Below, piece after piece: positions 30,768 to 37,467 of a DNA stretch of 37,467 bases. Origin of the DNA: Thermoflexus hugenholtzii JAD2. GTDB taxonomy: Bacteria > Chloroflexota > Anaerolineae > Thermoflexales > Thermoflexaceae. The stretch is taken from the NCBI RefSeq assembly GCF_900187885.1, contig NZ_FYEK01000061.1, positions 1 to 37,467 on the forward strand. The letters are read 5' to 3'. The notes below the pieces were generated by a model. It did no database searches and was not told the origin of the DNA. It saw only the letters and a list, made by a program, of their open reading frames with translations. Position 1 is the stretch's first letter; each line of letters begins with the position of its first letter. The position numbers and the translations under genes are program-made.

Positions 30768-32003
30768 TCAGTAAACGAATGCCTCCAGTGCGTAGGGGGC
30801 GACGCGGGGGCCTTCCCCTCCCGGGGCGCGCAGGCCGGCGCGGAGGGCCTCGGCCTGTGCCCGGCGCTCCGCCGGGGAGAGGGGGCGGATCCCCCAGGCC
30901 TCCGCTGCCGCGCGGTAGGGCGTCCCCGGCATCTCCACGAAGTCCGAAAGGTAAACCAGATCCCGTCGGTCCAGCGGCATGGCCTTTAAGACGGCCAGCG
31001 TATCCTCCACGTGACCATGGGCGAAGCGGTCCCCGCCGACCCCGATCATGACGATCACCCCGACGGAGAGGCCGGCAGCCTTCAGCCGACGCACGGTCTC
31101 GATCATCCCTTCCACCGTCGCGGGCTTGCGCAGGAACTCCAGCAGGGGCGCATGCCCGCTCTCCAGGCCGATGTAGACCCGGCGCAACCCCATGGCGCGC
31201 AGCTGGGCGTAATCCTCCACGGTCTTCCGCAGCCCGGTGAAGCCGTCCAGGAAGGCGTAGATCCCGGCGAAGCCGCGCCCGGAGCCGTCGGCCTGCAGCG
31301 GGAAGGCTTGTCGCAGACGCTCCAGGAGGGCGATCAGGCGGGGCATCGGGATGGCGAGGGCGTTGGCGCTGCCCAGGAAGATCGTCCGCCGCATCCACAG
31401 GCCCTCGCCGAAGAAGTCGCGGATCGCATGCAGGTGGGCCTCGAACGCCTCGGGGGAGCGCACCCGGAAGGGCACCGACCGATAGAACCCGCAGAAGATG
31501 CAGGTGTTGAAGGGGCAGCCGGTGGTCGCCTGGACAACGAGGGAGAGATACTGATCCGGGGGGAGGATCCCGATGGGGGCGTAGACCTCCGTGAACCGTC
31601 GCGCGTCGGCCTCCAGGGCTTCGAAGTCCATCGCGGCCGCTCGCCGGAGCGCCTCCAGGATGCGGAACCAGTCCTCCGGATCGGGAGGCGGGGTGATCCA
31701 GCGGAGGGAGGGGGTGGAGAGCGCGCGAAGCAACTCCCGAAGCCGCCGGGCGAGCTCCTCCTCCAGGGCGCGGACTTCCTCCCGGGAGAGCCAGCGACGT
31801 TGGAGCCCCTCGGGGGTCATCCGGATGGCCTGGATCCGGTTGTCGAGCCCGCGGCGGTAGGTGAGCTCCCCAAGGGTGGCGCTCCAGAGGCGGCCGGCGC
31901 GATCATAGGCCAGGACATCGCGCCCGTAGAGGTGAAGGGAGAGGGCGCCGGGCTGCAGGTTCAGGGTCACCGGTCCTTCCCGGGTCTCCAGCCGGACCAT
32001 CAT
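30768..32003 (-). CDS. Radical SAM protein (CX4CX2C type)
   Basis: About 411 residues. A [4Fe-4S] site is formed by Cys163, Cys168 and Cys171 (GCPFNTCIFCGF), a CX4CX2C spacing seen in one well-known subset of radical SAM proteins, versus the usual CX3CX2C. YIGLESGHAPLLEFLRKP is the conserved beta-4 region with the SAM ribose contact. The N-terminal 150 residues (ahead of the iron-sulfur loop) are a separate domain. The reaction is unknown. Start is uncertain: ATG 32003 is preferred as it begins at the conserved part, but GGCGAGG abuts it; a TTG at 32075 is in frame with no ribosome site. Confidence 0.85.
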   Translation of the reverse strand: MMVRLETREGPVTLNLQPGALSLHLYGRDVLAYDRAGRLWSATLGELTYRRGLDNRIQAIRMTPEGLQRRWLSREEVRALEEELARRLRELLRALSTPSLRWITPPPDPEDWFRILEALRRAAAMDFEALEADARRFTEVYAPIGILPPDQYLSLVVQATTGCPFNTCIFCGFYRSVPFRVRSPEAFEAHLHAIRDFFGEGLWMRRTIFLGSANALAIPMPRLIALLERLRQAFPLQADGSGRGFAGIYAFLDGFTGLRKTVEDYAQLRAMGLRRVYIGLESGHAPLLEFLRKPATVEGMIETVRRLKAAGLSVGVIVMIGVGGDRFAHGHVEDTLAVLKAMPLDRRDLVYLSDFVEMPGTPYRAAAEAWGIRPLSPAERRAQAEALRAGLRAPGGEGPRVAPYALEAFVY

Positions 32004-32075
32004 CCTCGCCGCCTGGGGCGAATCCCGGGCCCCTCTTTCCACCCTCAGTTTATACACGTGGAAGGCATTCGGCAA

Positions 32076-32455
32076 GGTCTAGGGCGGAAGTTTGGAGGAG
32101 CGGCTTTCGCCGTGACCCGGACCCTGGGTGCGGGCCGAAATCCATTTCGGCATCCCTGTGGTGAGGGGTAAGGGGCCGTCCGCGAATGGGAACACGAATA
32201 CACGAATGCGGGGAATCTATTCCGTCGGGGCGGATGCCGCCGCGAACCCTTGCGGGATCGAAGACGCGAAGCTCGGGGTTGAAGTCCCCTATGTAAGCCG
32301 AGATTCATTTCGGCCTCCATGCGCAGCAGCGGCTTTCGCCGCAAACCATTGCGTCATCGAAAACAGTGGTTCGGGGCTGAAGCCCCTCCTACAAAAATCA
32401 TCGACCTGGCATCCACGCGGTAGCCGCGATCCTTGCCCCATCGAGTGGAAGCCCC
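32076..32455. repeat. Degenerate hairpin repeat block between radical SAM and nitrilase-like genes
   Basis: A 380-base gap with no gene. Hairpins include GCCGAAAT-CC-ATTTCGGC (about 32133-32150), an imperfect GCCGAGAT-TC-ATTTCGGC (about 32297-32314), GCGGC-TTTC-GCCGC twice (first copy with mismatch, about 32100; second about 32329), and GGGGCT-GA-AGCCCC (about 32373-32386), followed by TCCTACA. A second, weaker form GGGGTT-GA-AGTCCCC is at about 32274. The stretch GAACACGAATACACGAATGC near 32190 is a type of repeat common in genomes of this kind. The first hairpin type is closely related to a module of the blocks at 11111 and 34144. Confidence 0.7.
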
Positions 32456-33475
32456 CTACAGCAGGGGCGCGTCCGGGTGGGGGACGCGGGCCGTCAGGAT
32501 CTCCTCGCCGTCCTCCGTGGCGGCCACAGCGAGGAACCCGGGCATGGGCCCGAGATCCCGGTATCCTCGCCCCTCGGGGGCGAGGCGCGCGTCCCGGGCG
32601 AAGAGGGCGGATTGCCCGTAGAAGGCCAGGTCGAACAGCGCCCCGGTCATCATCGGGTTCAGGGCGTAGGCGAAGCGACCCTCCTGCACGGTGGCCGCCC
32701 ACGCGCCCCGCAGCCAATCCGCTTGCTGTTCGGGGGTCCAGGGGCCCGGGTTGGCTGAGGGCTGGACCAGGATCTGCGCCCCCTGGCGGGCGAGGAGCTC
32801 CCGCACCGGGGATTCCGGGACGAAGGCGTCCAGGCAGACGGCGATCCCGATGCGACCGACTTCTGTGTCGAAAACCCGGATCGCCTCCGGCGCCCCAGGG
32901 GAGAGATCCAGCCCGGCGGGGCCTTCCAGGTCGATGAGGGCGACCTTGGTCTGGAGCCCGATCAGACGCCCGTCAGGGCCGAAGAGGGCCGCCGTGTTGT
33001 AGACCGCTGGACCCCGTGGGCGTAGCGGGCGGGGAAGTTCCCCTTCACGGATCCCGTAATCCGCGAGGGGGGCCGAGCCAGCGACGAGGTAAATCCGGTG
33101 GGCACGGGCTAGCTGGGAGAAGGTCTCCAGATAGAGGCGGGCGAGGAGGGGGTTGATCGTCAGCAGAAGGGCGCGGGCCCAGCTGACCCGGTGGCGCAGG
33201 CGCCGGTAGAGGGCGGGGAGGAGCCGTCGGCGCAGGGCGAAGGCCATCGCCGCCGCCATCGAGGGCTGGCGGATCAACCCCGGGGGGAGGATGGCCAGGG
33301 CGGCGAGCAGCCCGACATCCTCCGGAAGGGCCACCAGGGCCGGCGCCCGGGGATCCAGGGGGGCGCACGCCTGCTGGAGCAAGGCAGCCATCCGGGCGGC
33401 GAAGGCCTCCGGCGAGCGCCCATCCGCCACGCTCCAGCGCATCTGGACGGCGACCAACTGGATCGTCAGGGACAC
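32456..33475 (-). CDS. Carbon-nitrogen hydrolase (nitrilase superfamily)
   Basis: 339 residues. The catalytic triad can be placed: Glu52 (ALPEDVGL), Lys177 (LQTKVALIDLEG) and Cys214 (IAVCLDAFVP). The usual KxHL after the Lys is replaced by KVALIDL, so this is a divergent branch. The region between Glu and Lys is longer than in most members, with a hydrophobic stretch (about residues 62-115). Substrate not predictable. It begins 23 bases after the nadD stop, same strand, so it is probably cotranscribed with nadD; a link to NAD metabolism is only suggestive. Confidence 0.85.
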   Translation of the reverse strand: MSLTIQLVAVQMRWSVADGRSPEAFAARMAALLQQACAPLDPRAPALVALPEDVGLLAALAILPPGLIRQPSMAAAMAFALRRRLLPALYRRLRHRVSWARALLLTINPLLARLYLETFSQLARAHRIYLVAGSAPLADYGIREGELPRPLRPRGPAVYNTAALFGPDGRLIGLQTKVALIDLEGPAGLDLSPGAPEAIRVFDTEVGRIGIAVCLDAFVPESPVRELLARQGAQILVQPSANPGPWTPEQQADWLRGAWAATVQEGRFAYALNPMMTGALFDLAFYGQSALFARDARLAPEGRGYRDLGPMPGFLAVAATEDGEEILTARVPHPDAPLL

Positions 33476-33498
33476 CGGGCTGGACCTCCTCCAAGGGC

Positions 33499-34119
33499 TC
33501 AGGGGGTGGAAGGTCGATCCGCGTTTCGATACAGGCCGTGGGCGTGGATGTAGGCCTCCACCTCCGGGGGGACCAGATAGCGGATGGAGCCGCCCTGTCG
33601 GACCCGCCGACGCAGGTCGTGGGAGGCGATGTCCAGGAAAGGGGCGTCCAGCCAGATCAAGCGGCGGCTGATCCCAGGCAGCGCCTGCTCCAGCAGCGGC
33701 ATGTGGACCACATAGCCGGGCCGCGGCATCACCGCCAGCCAGGTCATCTGGATCAGGCGGTGCGGATCCCGCCAGCGAGGGAGATCCACCAGGGAGTCCG
33801 AGCCCATCAGGAAGAAGAACTCCGCCTCCGGGTAGGCCTCCCGCAGGATCGTCAGCAGGTCCACGGTGTAATGGGGGCCGGGGCGATCGATGTCCGCCCG
33901 GGAGATCTCGAAGAAGGGGTTGCCGGCGATGGCCAGCTCCAGCATCTGCAGGCGGTGGGCGATGGGGGTGACCTCCGCCGTCGGTTTGTGGGGCGGTTGC
34001 GCGGCGGGGATGAACAGCACCCGATCCAGCTGCAGCTGGATCCGGGCCTGCTCCGCCAGCACCAGATGTCCGTAGTGGGGAGGATCGAAGGTCCCTCCCA
34101 GCAACCCCAGGCGTTTCAT
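33499..34119 (-). CDS. nadD: Nicotinate-nucleotide adenylyltransferase
   Basis: Makes nicotinate adenine dinucleotide in NAD synthesis. 206 residues: GGTFDPPHYGHLVLAE (phosphate-binding HxGH) at the start, MGSDSLVDLPRW in the middle and a C-terminal SHDLRRRVRQGGSIRYLVP. The usual ISSTxIR motif here reads IASHDLR, a modest departure. ATG 34119 is chosen because the fold starts right there and GGAG lies 12 bases before; the frame stays open for 49 further codons upstream, but these lie in the repeat block and are not protein-like. Confidence 0.93.
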   Translation of the reverse strand: MKRLGLLGGTFDPPHYGHLVLAEQARIQLQLDRVLFIPAAQPPHKPTAEVTPIAHRLQMLELAIAGNPFFEISRADIDRPGPHYTVDLLTILREAYPEAEFFFLMGSDSLVDLPRWRDPHRLIQMTWLAVMPRPGYVVHMPLLEQALPGISRRLIWLDAPFLDIASHDLRRRVRQGGSIRYLVPPEVEAYIHAHGLYRNADRPSTP

Positions 34120-34143
34120 CGGGCTCGCTCCGAAGGCCTTTGC

Positions 34144-34411
34144 GCCGATTGAAATCGGCCTCTTCAGGCGCTTCGCGCCGGGCGTCGGCCTGCGCCGACG
34201 CGAAGGGTGATTTTCCGGTCGGCGGAGGCCGACCGTTGGCCCAAGGCCTTTCGAGGTCGAATTCATTCGACGCGTTTTGACGCCGATTGAAATCGGCCTT
34301 CTAAGGCGCTGCGCGCCGGGCGTCGGTCTACGCCGACGCGAAGGATGCTTTCCCGGTCGGCGCAGGCCGACCGTTGGCCGGAGGCCTTTCGAAGGTCGAA
34401 TTCATTCGACC
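34144..34411 (-). repeat. Modular hairpin repeat block, copy B (two units of about 137 bases)
   Basis: Two tandem units, at about 34144-34272 and 34281-34411. Read on the minus strand, the direction of obg and nadD, each has: GTCGAAT-GA-ATTCGAC; GGTCGGC-loop-GCCGACC with loops CTCC (unit at 34216-34233) and CTGC; GCGTCGGC-loop-GCCGACGC with loops GCAG and GTAG (the last with a wobble pair); GGCGC-(GAA or GCA)-GCGCC; and GCCGATT-TC-AATCGGC. This is the same order as in copy A at 11111-11342. It fills the space between obg (stop 34421) and nadD (start 34119). Confidence 0.9.
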
Positions 34412-34420
34412 CCCATCGCC

Positions 34421-35734
<1,314 letters not shown>

Positions 35735-35739
35735 TTATC

Positions 35740-35745
35740 ATTTTA
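35740..35745 (-). promoter_or_regulatory. Candidate -10 box for obg
   Basis: TAAAAT on the minus strand, 26 bases before the obg start, set in an unusually A+T-rich patch. No clear -35 box. Confidence 0.35.
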
Positions 35746-35925
35746 GTCGGAGTCCTGCCCCTTGCCGCCCGCCCAGCGGCTGCAACAGGTCGGAAGGCTC
35801 AAGCGGACACCGTCTTTCCCGATGCGGCCTGCTGGAGAGGCCATCCGGTGCTATCATGGCTTCCGGAGCGGGGCGGTTTGCCGCAGGGCCGCGCGATGCC
35901 CGGTGGTGAGACAAGGGGGGAAACG

Positions 35926-37467
35926 ATGCGCCGTCCATCCCTCCACGCCGTGGGACGCAGACTTCGGTCCCGGCTTTTTCGCCTTTGGATTTATGATCTC
36001 CCCCTCCTCCTCGCTTCCCTGGTCCAGGGCCGAGGAGAGCCCGTTCCCCTTGTCCTCCTGATCACCGGCATCGTTCTCTTCCTGGTTGGGCTCTTTCCTC
36101 TTCCCGTTTCGGATTCAGAACCGTTGGTGGAGTTTCGCCTGGGTCCCTTCAGGATCGTCCTTCCCATACGCGCACTGGCCCGGTATGGAATGGGGCTTGG
36201 TTTCGTGTTGATCGGAGCGGGGATCGTCATCTGGATGGCCGGGCGCTGGGGAGCGTCCCGCGCCGGGTTCTGGAGGGCCCTGGAGGACCTGGGGGTCCGG
36301 GTGGTGTGGGATGGGGAAGCGGAGGGCTTCCGGGAGCGCCTGGATGCGGCGATGGGCTTTGCCCTCGGCCGGGGCCCCTCCGGCCGGCTGCTCCCCCTTT
36401 ATGTGCCCCGGCGGGAGGAGGAAGAAGCCCTCCGCATTCTCCAAGAACACGTTTGGGGCTCTGAGAAGCAAGCCTATGGGGTGGTGATCGCCGGCCCGCC
36501 GGCGGCCGGCAAGACCCGGACGGCGATGGAGCTCGCGATCCGCCTTAACCCTCCCCTCGTCCTGGTCTGGCCTCGGGGGAGGAAGGAGGGGGCCCAGCCC
36601 TTCCCCCGTGGGATCAAGATGCCAATCCCCCGGGCCCCTGTGCTGGCGGATGACCTTCCCCTGCGGCCGAGAGGGGAGGGTCCCTCCCTGCCGGAGGGGC
36701 TGATGGATCTGCTTTGGGCGTGCCCCGATCTGGCCCTCCTCGCCACGGCGCGGACGGACCGCATCCCTCCGGATGTGCGGGAGGTGCGGGTGGTGGAACT
36801 CCAGGCGATGGGTCGGGAGGATTGCCAGGGGTTGGCGCAAGCGGTCGCGGAGGCGGAGGGGCGGCGTGTGGAGGAAGTGTGGGGGCGCTTCGCCGGCCAT
36901 CCCGGGAGCCTGGTGGCCGGGTTGGATGTATTCAAACAGTGCTACCGAGACCTCCCTGCGGAGATGGGCCGGGTGTTAGGGGTGCAGGAGGCGGCCAGGC
37001 GAGATCGGCTGGGGGAGATGGGACAGCGGTTTCTGCAAAGCGCCCGGGCCCTGTGGGACCTGGGGGTTCGGACCCTGACCCTGGAGCGGGTTTGGGGGGT
37101 GGTGGAGAGGGCTGGAGGGGCGGCCGTGACGCCTGCGGACCGGGATCCGGTGCTGAGGGCGCTGGAGACGCTGGCCTTCCTGCGCGTGGAGCGAAAGAAG
37201 AGGGGAGAAGTGGCGAGGTTCTACGAAGGGATCCTGACCAAAGCGATCCCTCCGCCGGAGGCGGAATGGGAGCGAACGGCCCGGGAAACGCTCCGGGAGC
37301 GAAAAGACGCTGCGGCTTTTATAGAGATCGGGAACACGTGGGCGGAAGAATACAGTCCGGCCTACCAGCGCAACCCTCGGGAGGCCCTGCGGCGGGCGAT
37401 CGCAGCTTATGAGGAGGCGCTGCGTTTTTACACTCCCGATGTGGCCCCGCTGGATTATGCCAGGACC
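35926..37467 (+). CDS. Membrane-anchored STAND-like ATPase with TPR-like repeats, 3' end beyond window
   Basis: The reading frame is open for all 514 codons to the window edge. Two membrane helices (about residues 41-59 and 88-106) come first. A P-loop domain follows: Walker A GPPAAGKT at 190-197, likely Walker B PVLADDLP at 238-245, LLATARTDRIP at 271-281 as a sensor-1-like strand, and FAGHPGSLV at 322-330, which resembles the GxP motif of STAND NTPases. After a helical region, residues 484-512 (PREALRRAIAAYEEALRFY then TPDVAPLDYA) match the start of a TPR type common in CHAT and STAND proteins of Chloroflexota and cyanobacteria. ATG 35926 has AAGGGGGG. Function unknown; a signalling or defence role is possible. 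Confidence 0.82.
   Translation, partial: MRRPSLHAVGRRLRSRLFRLWIYDLPLLLASLVQGRGEPVPLVLLITGIVLFLVGLFPLPVSDSEPLVEFRLGPFRIVLPIRALARYGMGLGFVLIGAGIVIWMAGRWGASRAGFWRALEDLGVRVVWDGEAEGFRERLDAAMGFALGRGPSGRLLPLYVPRREEEEALRILQEHVWGSEKQAYGVVIAGPPAAGKTRTAMELAIRLNPPLVLVWPRGRKEGAQPFPRGIKMPIPRAPVLADDLPLRPRGEGPSLPEGLMDLLWACPDLALLATARTDRIPPDVREVRVVELQAMGREDCQGLAQAVAEAEGRRVEEVWGRFAGHPGSLVAGLDVFKQCYRDLPAEMGRVLGVQEAARRDRLGEMGQRFLQSARALWDLGVRTLTLERVWGVVERAGGAAVTPADRDPVLRALETLAFLRVERKKRGEVARFYEGILTKAIPPPEAEWERTARETLRERKDAAAFIEIGNTWAEEYSPAYQRNPREALRRAIAAYEEALRFYTPDVAPLDYART

Noticed and set aside
34120-34266. 49-codon upstream extension of NadD
   Set aside because: It is wholly inside the hairpin repeat block and has no homology to the family, which starts at the GGTFDPPHYGH strand.

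Overview
The window is about two thirds G+C, with dense, closely packed genes and short gaps. It looks like a piece of chromosome from a thermophilic Chloroflexota bacterium, perhaps Thermoflexus-like. This is inferred from the overall style: a Gram-positive-type YidC, SpoVS and FtsB-like proteins together, LL-diaminopimelate-type aminotransferase, a malic enzyme fused to a phosphotransacetylase domain, and hairpin repeats of the GTAGGGGCG type. No rRNA is present to settle it.

Layout. 1-880: a decayed IS256/Mutator-type transposase cut by the window edge. 1007-3230 (-): a two-gene ABC-2 exporter. 3286-3759 (-): an A+T-rich orphan membrane protein with its own strong promoter. 4331-6017 (-): a sulfide:quinone-oxidoreductase-like flavoprotein with a DUF1641 partner. 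6188-6663 (+): a UPF0175/DUF3368 toxin-antitoxin pair ruined by a stop codon, an internal deletion and a frameshift. 6693-10008 (-): a REC-GGDEF regulator, a PfkB sugar kinase, a TIGR00725 Rossmann protein and proC.

10253-20996 (+): the conserved rpmH-rnpA-yidD-(beta-propeller lipoprotein)-yidC-jag block, a second PfkB kinase, parA-parB, an M24 peptidase, an ECF-type sigma factor with its anti-sigma factor, and an amidohydrolase. dnaA, usual next to rpmH, is absent; proC sits there in divergent orientation.

21143-35713 (-): EamA transporter, miaA, a small membrane protein, hflX, a 37-residue membrane microprotein, an aminotransferase, a PHP phosphoesterase overlapping spoVS, infA, an ftsB-like gene, tRNA-Leu(CAG) with a clear promoter and terminator, malic enzyme, a radical SAM protein, a nitrilase-superfamily enzyme, nadD and obg. 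35926 to the right edge (+): an open 514-codon reading frame for a membrane-anchored STAND-like P-loop ATPase leading into TPR-like repeats.

The most unusual signal is a modular hairpin repeat found between yidD and the beta-propeller gene (11111-11342) and again, inverted, between obg and nadD (34144-34411). At both places it points the same way as the flanking genes, so the transcripts carry the same series of hairpins, with compensatory base changes and G-U wobbles. A related hairpin occurs at 32100-32455. The ATPase at the right edge and the A+T-rich membrane gene are the other items most worth following.
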